Part shown: piece after piece, positions 16,258 to 24,009 of the stretch | Numbering within the stretch: the first letter of the stretch is position 1 | Layout of the letters: each line of letters opens with the position of its first letter | Assembly (NCBI GenBank): GCA_036746695.1 | Contig: DAIODP010000001.1 | Coordinates: 248,001 to 312,000, forward strand | From: UBA3006 sp036746695 | Lineage (GTDB): Bacteria; Actinomycetota; Acidimicrobiia; Acidimicrobiales; Ilumatobacteraceae | Direction of reading: 5' to 3' | Length of the DNA: 64,000 nt | Made by a program: the position numbers and the translations under genes | The notes under the pieces: generated by a model | Databases searched by the model: none | What the model saw: the letters and a program-made list of their open reading frames with translations, nothing else | What the model was told of the DNA's origin: nothing

Positions 16258-18273
16258 ATGGTCGACCTCTCCAGACTGCTGAACCCGAAGCGCATTGCCG
16301 TAATCGGCGGCGCTCCGGCTGCAGCCGTGGTGAGACAATGTCAGAAATTGGGTTTCACGGGAGAGATCTGGCCGGTTCACCCGGCGAAGAAGGACATGCA
16401 CGGCGTCCCCTGCTTTCAGTCGCTGGCTGATCTGCCCGGCATACCCGATGCGGCATTCGTTGCCGTCAACCGCCACCTCACCATCGATGCAGTTGCGCAA
16501 CTTGCAAAGATGGGCGCAGGCGGTGCCGTTTGTTATGCATCCGGGTTCTCCGAAACTGGTGACACCGATCTGCAGGCGAAGCTCGTAGAAGTTGCGGCAG
16601 ACATGCCCATTCTTGGCCCTAATTGCTACGGCTACATCAACGCACTCGACGGTGTGGCCCTGTGGCCCGACGAACACGGCTGCTTACCCGTGCAACAGGG
16701 TGTGGGCATGATTTCGCAAAGTGGCAACGTGGGCATCAATCTCACAATGCAGCAACGCCATCTGCGCATGTCGTACATGGTTACCGTAGGCAACCAAGCA
16801 GGAGGCGGTGTGGAAGATGTGCTTGAAGCATTCGTGCACGACAAGCGTGTCACCGCCATTGGCATGTTCATCGAAGCCATTCGCGAGCCGATTCGATTCG
16901 CCCAATTGGCGCAACTTGCGTTTGAGCAAGGGAAGCGCATAGTCGCCCTGCAAACAGGAAAGTCCGACGCCGGCGCCCTCATCGCCGCATCGCACACCGC
17001 CTCACTAGCGGGAAACCGTGAAGCGTACGCGGCCTTGTTCGCGCGTTGCGGTGTGGCAACTGTTGAAACACCCACCGAATTGATCGAGACACTGAAGATT
17101 CTGGACAATGGTGGGCCGCTCACTGGTTACCGCGTTGCATCGTTGTCGTGTTCCGGTGGCGAGGCCTCGCTAGTTGCCGACATGTCGGAAGCAACACAAC
17201 TACGTTTCGAACCGTTCCCAGACGAGCAGCGGCTGCGCATTGAAGCAACACTCACCGAGCTTGTAAGCGTTGCGAATCCGTTCGACTATCACACGTTTAT
17301 GTGGGGCGATAAGCCAGCAATGACATCCACCTTTTCTCAGACAATGGACGGACCGCACGACGCAACAATTTTGTTACTTGACGCACCACCTCGCCCCGAC
17401 CAAGACGCAAGCAGCTGGATTACTGCGGCCGAGGCATTTGCAGACGCCGCTAAACAAACGCAACGTCGAGCAATTGTTGTCGCCACAATCCCCGAGTGCT
17501 TCTCCGACGAGATGCGCAACGCCATAGTTGCACTCGGCCTCACCCCCGCCCAAGGTTTACGCGAGGCATTGATCGCGCTAGATCGCGCTGCTTGGCTGGG
17601 CCAACACCGTCCGCTGGAGGCTCCAACCGCAGTTGTTGCGCCTAAAGCAACCTTGCTTGTAGACGAATCTCGCGCCAAGGAACGCCTCTCTACATTTGGT
17701 GTTGCAGTGCCCACCGGCAAGCGCTGCGCACCCACCGAAGTGGCCTCGTGCGCCAATGCGGTTGGCTACCCCGTAACGCTTAAAGGCCTTGGTTTAGCCC
17801 ACAAGAGCGAAGCCGGGGCCGTTGCGGTCGGCATCCAGAACGAAGAACAGTTGTTGGCTTCCATGCGCTCGATGCCAAGCGACATTGAAGAATTCCTGGT
17901 TGAACAAACCATTGTCGGCATCGTTGCCGAAGTGCTGGTGAGCATTCGACGCGCTGCGCCGTTGGGTTGGATGATCACGCTGGGCGCTGGCGGCGTACTT
18001 ACAGAGTTGTGGCACGACACACATTGTTTGCTGGCGCCAGCATCCCGAGACCACGTTCGCGATGCATTACAGCGACTGCGCATTGCACCGATACTGAACG
18101 GATACCGCGGCAAACCAGGTGCCAATATTGAAGCGCTTGTCGACACGGTAATGGCGCTGCAACAGTCGGTGGTTGGAACATCAATCGTTGAAGTAGAACT
18201 GAACCCAGTACTAGCAACCACAACGCGTGCCGTCGCAGTAGACGCGCTCCTGATCGAAGAATCGAGCAAATAA
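16258..18273 (+). CDS. ADP-forming acyl-CoA synthetase (fused alpha/beta), candidate CoA ligase of the carnitine module
   Basis: 671 residues in the NDP-forming acyl-CoA synthetase family. Order: CoA-binding Rossmann domain (1-130, 'IAVIGGAPAAAVV'), two succinyl-CoA-ligase-like domains (about 145-440), and an ATP-grasp domain (about 450-671). The phosphohistidine is probably His246 in 'AASHTASLAGN'. It starts 3 bases after the acyl-CoA dehydrogenase stop and its TAA overlaps the ATG of the next gene (TAATG), so it is part of the operon. I infer that it makes the CoA ester of crotonobetaine, gamma-butyrobetaine or carnitine, the role of CaiC in enterobacteria, but with ADP-forming chemistry. 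The substrate is unproven. Confidence 0.85.
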   Translation: MVDLSRLLNPKRIAVIGGAPAAAVVRQCQKLGFTGEIWPVHPAKKDMHGVPCFQSLADLPGIPDAAFVAVNRHLTIDAVAQLAKMGAGGAVCYASGFSETGDTDLQAKLVEVAADMPILGPNCYGYINALDGVALWPDEHGCLPVQQGVGMISQSGNVGINLTMQQRHLRMSYMVTVGNQAGGGVEDVLEAFVHDKRVTAIGMFIEAIREPIRFAQLAQLAFEQGKRIVALQTGKSDAGALIAASHTASLAGNREAYAALFARCGVATVETPTELIETLKILDNGGPLTGYRVASLSCSGGEASLVADMSEATQLRFEPFPDEQRLRIEATLTELVSVANPFDYHTFMWGDKPAMTSTFSQTMDGPHDATILLLDAPPRPDQDASSWITAAEAFADAAKQTQRRAIVVATIPECFSDEMRNAIVALGLTPAQGLREALIALDRAAWLGQHRPLEAPTAVVAPKATLLVDESRAKERLSTFGVAVPTGKRCAPTEVASCANAVGYPVTLKGLGLAHKSEAGAVAVGIQNEEQLLASMRSMPSDIEEFLVEQTIVGIVAEVLVSIRRAAPLGWMITLGAGGVLTELWHDTHCLLAPASRDHVRDALQRLRIAPILNGYRGKPGANIEALVDTVMALQQSVVGTSIVEVELNPVLATTTRAVAVDALLIEESSK

Positions 18274-19049
18274 TGCCCATCACCACCACGTCGTCTCTAG
18301 ATGGAACCGTTCTTGAGATTGTCCTCGACCGCCCCAAAGCCAACACCATTGACGCAACCACCAGCCGCGAACTGAGCCAAATTTTTGATTCGTTTAATCG
18401 CGACACGACACATCGCGTGGCAATTCTTACCGCTGCTGGTGAGAAGTTCTTTTCTGCAGGATGGGACTTGAATGCTGCGAATGAGGGCGAAGCGTTTGAC
18501 TCCGACTATGGCGTTGGCGGCTTCGGCGGCTTTCCGGAGCTACCCAACCGAAACAAGCCAATCATTGCTGCAGTCAATGGAATGGCTGTTGGTGGCGGTT
18601 TTGAAATTGCGATGGCCGCCGACTTCATCGTGGCTGCCGACCACGCGCAGTTTTTTCTTCCAGAGACTCGAGTTGGGGTGCTTCCGGATGCCGGAACAAT
18701 ACGACTACCTCGCCTACTTCCCCGCCAGTTAGCAAACGAAATCATCTTTGGTGGACGCAGGCTTTCTGCGGCCGAGGCCGAGTCTTGGGGAATTGTTAAT
18801 CGAGTTGTGCCGATTGCCGAGCTCATGACGAGCGCACGCCAACTAGCCGCCGATATTTGCCTTTCTGCCCCGCTCAGCGTTGCTGCGGTGCTAGAGCTCA
18901 ATCGCACACTCGAGCACACCGACATTCTTGACGCCATGCATGCCATGCGCAAGAACGACGCCTATCGCAAGGCTGTCGACTCGCAAGACGCACTCGAAGG
19001 CCCCGCATCGTTTGCCGAAAAACGACCACCAAAGTGGCAAGGTAAATAA
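18273..19049 (+). CDS. caiD: CaiD-like enoyl-CoA hydratase (carnitinyl-CoA dehydratase)
   Basis: 258 residues in the crotonase superfamily, with strong resemblance along its length to E. coli carnitinyl-CoA dehydratase CaiD: 'LDRPKAN.ID', 'GEKFFSAGWDL.AA.EGEA', 'GGF' and the C-terminal 'DALEGPASFAEKRPPKW'. The two catalytic glutamates fall at Glu111 ('GGGFEIAMAADF') and Glu131 ('FLPETRVG'), the same numbers as in E. coli. The reaction is hydration of crotonobetainyl-CoA to carnitinyl-CoA or the reverse. It is the last gene of the rightward carnitine operon. Together with the acyl-CoA dehydrogenase and CoA ligase it would let the cell bring crotonobetaine and gamma-butyrobetaine into the carnitine route. 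Confidence 0.88.
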   Translation: MPITTTSSLDGTVLEIVLDRPKANTIDATTSRELSQIFDSFNRDTTHRVAILTAAGEKFFSAGWDLNAANEGEAFDSDYGVGGFGGFPELPNRNKPIIAAVNGMAVGGGFEIAMAADFIVAADHAQFFLPETRVGVLPDAGTIRLPRLLPRQLANEIIFGGRRLSAAEAESWGIVNRVVPIAELMTSARQLAADICLSAPLSVAAVLELNRTLEHTDILDAMHAMRKNDAYRKAVDSQDALEGPASFAEKRPPKWQGK

Positions 19050-19054
19050 CCGAC

Positions 19055-19195
19055 CTACTTCTTGTCGCGGCACCTCGTACTGCAGAACTTCACTTCTTCC
19101 CAGTTCTTGGCCCATTTCTTTCGCCACTCAAATTGCAAACCGCACGTTTGGCAAAGCTTGGGCGAAAAGCCATTCTTTGTCTTGGCTACGCGCAC
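19055..19195 (-). CDS. DUF2256 family mini-protein with a Cys4 zinc-ribbon-like motif
   Basis: A 46-residue gene read leftward from a GTG at 19195. The sequence has CxxC (CQTC) followed by 'FEWRKKWAKNWEEVKFC' and then CSTRC, the layout of DUF2256 proteins, probably a small metal-binding fold. It begins only a few bases after the stop of the serine hydrolase gene, suggesting reinitiation from the same transcript. Frames extending further upstream overlap the hydrolase and add no family-like sequence. Function is unknown. Confidence 0.75.
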   Translation of the reverse strand: MRVAKTKNGFSPKLCQTCGLQFEWRKKWAKNWEEVKFCSTRCRDKK

Positions 19196-19199
19196 TATT

Positions 19200-20330
19200 T
19201 CAGCGTAAAGCCTGGAGCCGACCAACGCATTCATCGAGAACATCAAGCAACTCGAACGCGCGACTGTCGGCATTTTCCATCTGGTATTCGCGCATTGCGT
19301 ACGAGAAGCTGGTGTGCAGGCTTGGCCACGCCCCATGCGTAGAGCCGCCAGCACCAGTATGCCCAAAAGCATCTTCAGCCATTCCCAAACGTGAAGGGTT
19401 TGGATTCAACTCGAAACCTACGCCGAACCGCAACAATCGGCCAGAAAGTGGGTCGTATCCGAGCGATCGTTGCTGTCGCGCTTGTGCAATCGTCTCCGGC
19501 TTCAACAAACGTATTCCGTCCAACTCGCCACCATTGACCAACAACGAATACAGACGCGACATTGCATAAGCATTGGCTACTGCCCCGCCGCCTGGCAACT
19601 CAATCTTGGCGAACTCGTTGGTGCCTCGCTCGGCGGGAATCATGCCGTATACAAATTGCAGTCGTGGGTCGGCATCCGGTGCCGAGAGTGCGGTGTAATT
19701 GAAGTTGTCCGCCCGAGTTGTCTGCGCAATGCGCGGAAGCACGTCGTCTGTTGCGCCAATGTGCAGATCAAGGTGTAGCGGCTTGGCTATTTCTTCGCGC
19801 ACGAATGTTCCAATGCTGCGGCCGTCTGCCCGCCGCACAAGTTCGCCAGCGATCCAGCCATATGTCAGCGCATGGTAAGAGGGAGAGCCAACTGGAACAA
19901 ACGGAATTTGCTCCGCAACCAACTGCGCCATGTGCACTGGGTCGGAAAGGTCTTCGATAGTGATCTTGCGCTCGAGACCAGGCACCCCTGCTACGTGTGC
20001 AAGTGCATCGCCAATGCTGATCTTTCCCTTGCCGCCGGCAGCGAACTCGGGCCAGGCACTTTCTATAGGTGCCTCAAGATCGATGAGCCCACGATCGACA
20101 CACATCAACACCGCGACCGCACAAATTCCCTTTGTTCCCGAAGCAATGACGCAGACCGAATCGTCGTTCCAGGCCGAGCCGTCTACTTGTTGCCCGCCCC
20201 ACAAATCGACGACTTGCTTGCCGCGATATGTGGCCGCGAAGGACGCGCCCGCCTGCGAAGCGGAGTGATATTTGTTAAAGATCTTGGCAACGGGCTCAAA
20301 GCCTTCGGCAACAACAAGTTGCCGCGTCAC
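19200..20330 (-). CDS. Serine hydrolase of the beta-lactamase/EstB family
   Basis: 376 residues. The nucleophile motif SxxK appears as Ser-Gly-Thr-Lys in 'VIASGTKGICAVAVL', and the tyrosine motif as 'YHALTYGWIAGEL', typical of class-C-like esterases (EstB group) rather than true beta-lactamases. No signal peptide is seen, so it is probably cytoplasmic. The GTG start overlaps the TGA of the ABC ATPase gene (GTGA), which ties it to the importer operon. It probably cleaves an ester or amide of whatever the importer brings in; peptides and acyl esters such as acylcarnitines are both possible, the latter suggested only by the neighbouring carnitine genes. Confidence 0.82.
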   Translation of the reverse strand: MTRQLVVAEGFEPVAKIFNKYHSASQAGASFAATYRGKQVVDLWGGQQVDGSAWNDDSVCVIASGTKGICAVAVLMCVDRGLIDLEAPIESAWPEFAAGGKGKISIGDALAHVAGVPGLERKITIEDLSDPVHMAQLVAEQIPFVPVGSPSYHALTYGWIAGELVRRADGRSIGTFVREEIAKPLHLDLHIGATDDVLPRIAQTTRADNFNYTALSAPDADPRLQFVYGMIPAERGTNEFAKIELPGGGAVANAYAMSRLYSLLVNGGELDGIRLLKPETIAQARQQRSLGYDPLSGRLLRFGVGFELNPNPSRLGMAEDAFGHTGAGGSTHGAWPSLHTSFSYAMREYQMENADSRAFELLDVLDECVGRLQALR

Positions 20331-22099
20331 CTCAGCGACCGCTCGATGCTGGGCGTCGCCGTTATCAAACTTCGTGTGTACTCCTGTTGCGGGTTGCCGA
20401 TCACAGATTCTGCCGAACCAATTTCCACAATTCTGCCCTCCGACATCACCGCTACTTCGTCGGCAATGCTGCGCACAAGGGGCAGGTTGTGGGTAACAAA
20501 CAACATGGCCAAGCCAAGCTGCTTGCGAAGATCGCCGAGCAAATCAACGATGGCTGCCTGCACAAGTACGTCAAGTGCGCTCGTCACTTCGTCGCACACT
20601 AATACTTGCGGGTTGCTTACTAGTGCGCGGGCAATAGCAACGCGCTGGCGCTCGCCGCCCGACAACTGATCGGGATACTTATTGGCATACGAGTTGGGCA
20701 GATTGACCTTGTCGAGAACTTCGAGCACCAACTTTCTCGAATCAACTTTTGATTTTCCATCGATCAATAACGGACGCGCGATGGAATCCCCCACGGTGCG
20801 ACGTGGGTTTAACGATCCGTACGGATTCTGAAACACATATTGAATGCTCAGTCGTTCGGCAATTGAACGCTGCCTAGCCATGGTCTTCAGAGGATTGCCC
20901 TCGAGGAGGATCGACCCCGTCCATTCCCTATGCAGACCGCCGATGGCTCGAGAGATAGTGGTTTTGCCGGAACCAGATTCGCCCACCAATGCCAGACACT
21001 CGCCCTTGCGAACGGTAAACGACACATCATGAACGACGACATTGCCGGAATAACCGGCAGATACACCCTTCACATCCACCATCGCATCGCCTTGCTTGGT
21101 TTCCGCAGAAATAACCGACTTCACCGACACCGCTTCGGCGCGTTTGCCAATCTTTATGCACGCAGCGGTGTGCTGGGCATCGACGCTCACCATCGATGGG
21201 AAAGCGACTGTGCACTCTTGGGAAGCAAGTTCGCAACGTGGCGCAAATGCGCACCCTTGCGGCCTCTTACCTGGTGAAGGAGCCCTTCCGGAAAGACCAA
21301 TGATCTGTTTCTTCCCGGCAATATCTGGCGCAGCGGCGACGAGATGGCGAGTGTACGGGTGAGCCGGATTTCCAAAAATCTCGGCGACGGTGCCTTGCTC
21401 CACTACTCGGCCTGCGTACATGACCGCAACGTCGTCGGCCAAGTCGGCAACCACTGCCAGGTCGTGCGTGATGTACAGCGCGGCAACACCGTGGTCTCGA
21501 GTCAGTTGCCGAATGGTCTTGAGTACGTGCTCCTGCGTCGAAACGTCAAGGCCGGTAGTCGGCTCGTCGAGAACAATCACCGAAGGGCGACACGCAAACG
21601 CCATTGCAAGACCGACTCGCTGTTGCTGCCCGCCAGAAAGTTGATGCGGATATCGCTCGAGATACTCGTCATCAGTGGGCAACAGAACTTCTGCCATCAT
21701 TTCTTTGATTCGTGCCTTGCGTGCTGCCGACGACCCGCCAAAGTCGTGAACCTCGAGCACTTCCATCAGTTGCAAACCAATCCGAAGCGCGGGATTCAGC
21801 GACGAGGCTGGGTCTTGTGGCACGTAGGAAACAAGCTCGCCGCGAATCTTGCGTTTTGCATCCGTATCTAGCCCCAACACTTCGGTTCCCGCGCAAAAGA
21901 TTTGGCCGTGAGCAATTTCGACACCACGACGCGCATGGCTCAGCACGGCGAGACCTACTGTTGTCTTGCCGGAACCCGATTCGCCAACGAGCCCGAGTAC
22001 GCGACCTTTTTCTATCGTGAGATTGACACCGTCAACGATATCGTTTCCTGTTGCTGCAACATTCAGCCGCAAATCAACGATGCGCAGGCCGCTATTCAC
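20327..22099 (-). CDS. Oligopeptide-type ABC importer ATPase, DppD-DppF fusion
   Basis: About 590 residues holding two complete ABC ATPases of the DppD/DppF type. Each has Walker A 'GESGSGKTT', signature 'LSGGQQQRVGLA' or 'LSGGERQRVAIA', and the Dpp/Opp C-terminal cysteine region ('GCAFAPRCELASQECT') after the first. The frame is open back to 22150, but I prefer a GTG at 22099, which overlaps the upstream permease stop and begins directly before the first beta strand. Cytoplasmic; powers the permeases encoded upstream. Confidence 0.88.
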   Translation of the reverse strand: MNSGLRIVDLRLNVAATGNDIVDGVNLTIEKGRVLGLVGESGSGKTTVGLAVLSHARRGVEIAHGQIFCAGTEVLGLDTDAKRKIRGELVSYVPQDPASSLNPALRIGLQLMEVLEVHDFGGSSAARKARIKEMMAEVLLPTDDEYLERYPHQLSGGQQQRVGLAMAFACRPSVIVLDEPTTGLDVSTQEHVLKTIRQLTRDHGVAALYITHDLAVVADLADDVAVMYAGRVVEQGTVAEIFGNPAHPYTRHLVAAAPDIAGKKQIIGLSGRAPSPGKRPQGCAFAPRCELASQECTVAFPSMVSVDAQHTAACIKIGKRAEAVSVKSVISAETKQGDAMVDVKGVSAGYSGNVVVHDVSFTVRKGECLALVGESGSGKTTISRAIGGLHREWTGSILLEGNPLKTMARQRSIAERLSIQYVFQNPYGSLNPRRTVGDSIARPLLIDGKSKVDSRKLVLEVLDKVNLPNSYANKYPDQLSGGERQRVAIARALVSNPQVLVCDEVTSALDVLVQAAIVDLLGDLRKQLGLAMLFVTHNLPLVRSIADEVAVMSEGRIVEIGSAESVIGNPQQEYTRSLITATPSIERSLR

Positions 22100-22973
22100 C
22101 TTTGCCACCACGATCGATACCTGCCGACACTCGTGAAAGCCCATCCCCAACTAAGCCAGTTCCGATGGTCATGAGCGCCAGAGCAATTGTTGGCAGCACC
22201 ACTCCCCAAGGCTGCTCGGTGAGGGCAACACGATTTTCCTGAATCATAAGTCCCCAGTTCGCCGCATTCGGCTCGGGGGTAAAGCCAAGAAATGCCAAAG
22301 ATGCGATGAGACCAACGCTGTAAGTGAGGCGCAGATTCATCTCGACCAACAACGACGAAGTGACGTTGGGAAGAACTTCAGCGAACACAACCCGCTTGCG
22401 CGTCTCGCCAAGAGCTTCGGCGGCAGAAATGAAATCTCTTTCAACCACGCTAATTGCTGCACCGCGAATGATTCGAGCGATTCTTGGCGTTGTAGACAAC
22501 CCGACCGTGCAAATGATGAGCACATTGCTCGGACCGAACATGGAAATAACTACCAGAGAAAGCAAAACTTGCGGGAAGGAAAGAATGACGTCAAGCGCAC
22601 GCATGATGATTTCGTCATAACGGCCCCTGAGGTACGCGGCAGACAAACCAAGCGTGGTTCCCAACGTGATACCGATGCTTGTTGCAATTACTGCCAAAAT
22701 CAGAATCGTTCTTCCGCCGAACAAGAACCGAGAAAGAACATCTTGCCCGAAGTAGTCGGTTCCGAGCAGAGTGCCTGGAACACTCAGAGTGTTAGGCATG
22801 TCGACATATTCGGTGCTACCGAATGGTGCGACAAACGGGCCGATCAGCGCGACCGCGATGAGCAACAAAGAGAGCGTCACCCCGATCTGCGTGCGACGCA
22901 GCTTCATCGCCTGGCGGATGAGGCCAGGTGGCTGCTCATCGACGAATGGGTCTGTGGTTAATTCGGTATTCAT
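22092..22973 (-). CDS. Oligopeptide-type ABC importer permease (DppC-like)
   Basis: 293 residues with an N-terminal cytoplasmic stretch and about six membrane helices, and the inner-membrane permease EAA-type loop ('FISAAEALGETRKRVVFAEVLPN'). 'HRLGTDYFGQDV'-like sequence appears here as 'LLGTDYFGQDVLSRF', a DppC hallmark. The ATG at 22973 overlaps the stop of the DppB-like gene (ATGA). It pairs with that permease to form the channel. Confidence 0.9.
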   Translation of the reverse strand: MNTELTTDPFVDEQPPGLIRQAMKLRRTQIGVTLSLLLIAVALIGPFVAPFGSTEYVDMPNTLSVPGTLLGTDYFGQDVLSRFLFGGRTILILAVIATSIGITLGTTLGLSAAYLRGRYDEIIMRALDVILSFPQVLLSLVVISMFGPSNVLIICTVGLSTTPRIARIIRGAAISVVERDFISAAEALGETRKRVVFAEVLPNVTSSLLVEMNLRLTYSVGLIASLAFLGFTPEPNAANWGLMIQENRVALTEQPWGVVLPTIALALMTIGTGLVGDGLSRVSAGIDRGGKGE

Positions 22974-23935
22974 GACAACCTCGTGCGCAAACGAGGAGTG
23001 ACCAACACGGTGCCAATGTCGGCAAGCAGGTTAGTTAAGACGTACACGCCCGCGATGACTAGAGCAAGAAACTGGATAACTGGCAAATCCCTCGAGCGAA
23101 CGGCGTCGGCAAGGGCGCTTCCGATGCCGGGGAAGTTATACAACCGCTCAACAATGATGACGCCGCCTGCAAGGTAGGCGAGGTTGAGAGCAATCACTTG
23201 GAAGGCTGGGCCTACCGCATTGGGCATGGCATGCCGCCACAGAACCGTTCGCTCGTCCATGCCCTTCAAGCGAGCCATCTCCACGTAGTCGCTTTCCAGC
23301 ACCTCAACCATTGCGGCCCGCATAACGCGTGAAACATATGGCGTTACAGCGATCAGCAACGTCAACACGGGAAGAGTCAAGCCTTTGAGGTCGCTCCAAG
23401 GAGGGGCGCCAACTTCTAGATACGTCACCGCTGGAAGAATTTGCCAAATCGTTGTCGAGAAAATGACCGTCAGAATCGTTCCTACAACGAATTCGGGCAT
23501 GGCAGCAAGAATCAATGAAATAAGCGACGACGACGTATCAAACTTCCTGTCTCGGCGAAGTGCCGCATTGGCACCGATAATTATCGAAAGCGGAATCGAC
23601 CCCACTGCCGCAATCAACAACAGGAAAAATGAAGCTCCTATTCGTGGGCTGATGTACTCGCCTACTGGCGTCATGGTGGCATAGGACGTACCCATATCCC
23701 CCGTCAATACACCTCCGAGCCAACTGCCGTATTGATTGATCAACGGCTTGTCCAACCCGTAGTCGGCTCGCAGAGCAGCGAGAGCCTCTGGTGTGGCTTC
23801 CCTTCCCAAGATCGCTTCTGCCGGGTCTGATGGAAGCGCCTGTGTAACTCCGAAAATCAATAACGAAACGATGAAAAGCGTGAGGACGCCAAGAAGCACG
23901 CGTTTAATCAAAAATTTGACGATTGATAATTTCAC
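22970..23935 (-). CDS. Oligopeptide-type ABC importer permease (DppB-like)
   Basis: About 321 residues, with the DppB-type opening 'FLIKRVLLGVLTLFIVSLLIFGVTQALPSDPAE', membrane helices and the EAA loop 'DYVEMARLKGMDERTVLWRHAMPN'. The open frame reaches an ATG at 23968, but that codon lies inside a strong hairpin. I prefer the GTG at 23935, which has a modest AAGG sequence upstream and starts just before the first helix. Forms the membrane channel with the DppC-like protein. Confidence 0.87.
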   Translation of the reverse strand: MKLSIVKFLIKRVLLGVLTLFIVSLLIFGVTQALPSDPAEAILGREATPEALAALRADYGLDKPLINQYGSWLGGVLTGDMGTSYATMTPVGEYISPRIGASFFLLLIAAVGSIPLSIIIGANAALRRDRKFDTSSSLISLILAAMPEFVVGTILTVIFSTTIWQILPAVTYLEVGAPPWSDLKGLTLPVLTLLIAVTPYVSRVMRAAMVEVLESDYVEMARLKGMDERTVLWRHAMPNAVGPAFQVIALNLAYLAGGVIIVERLYNFPGIGSALADAVRSRDLPVIQFLALVIAGVYVLTNLLADIGTVLVTPRLRTRLS

Positions 23936-23955
23936 TAAGACAACCTTAATTACAG

Positions 23956-23986
23956 AACCGCCGTCCACAAAATGTGGACGGCGGTT
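23956..23986 (-). terminator. Strong hairpin between the binding-protein gene and the permease genes
   Basis: Perfect 14-bp inverted repeat (23956-23969 with 23973-23986) with a three-base loop. It lies 24 bases after the stop of the solute-binding protein gene and 20 bases before the permease start. There is no clear T-run after it, so it is more likely an mRNA-stabilising or attenuating hairpin that raises binding-protein output over the permeases than a full terminator. Confidence 0.65.
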
Positions 23987-24009
23987 CGACTATTTGAGAG
24001 ATACAAGCA

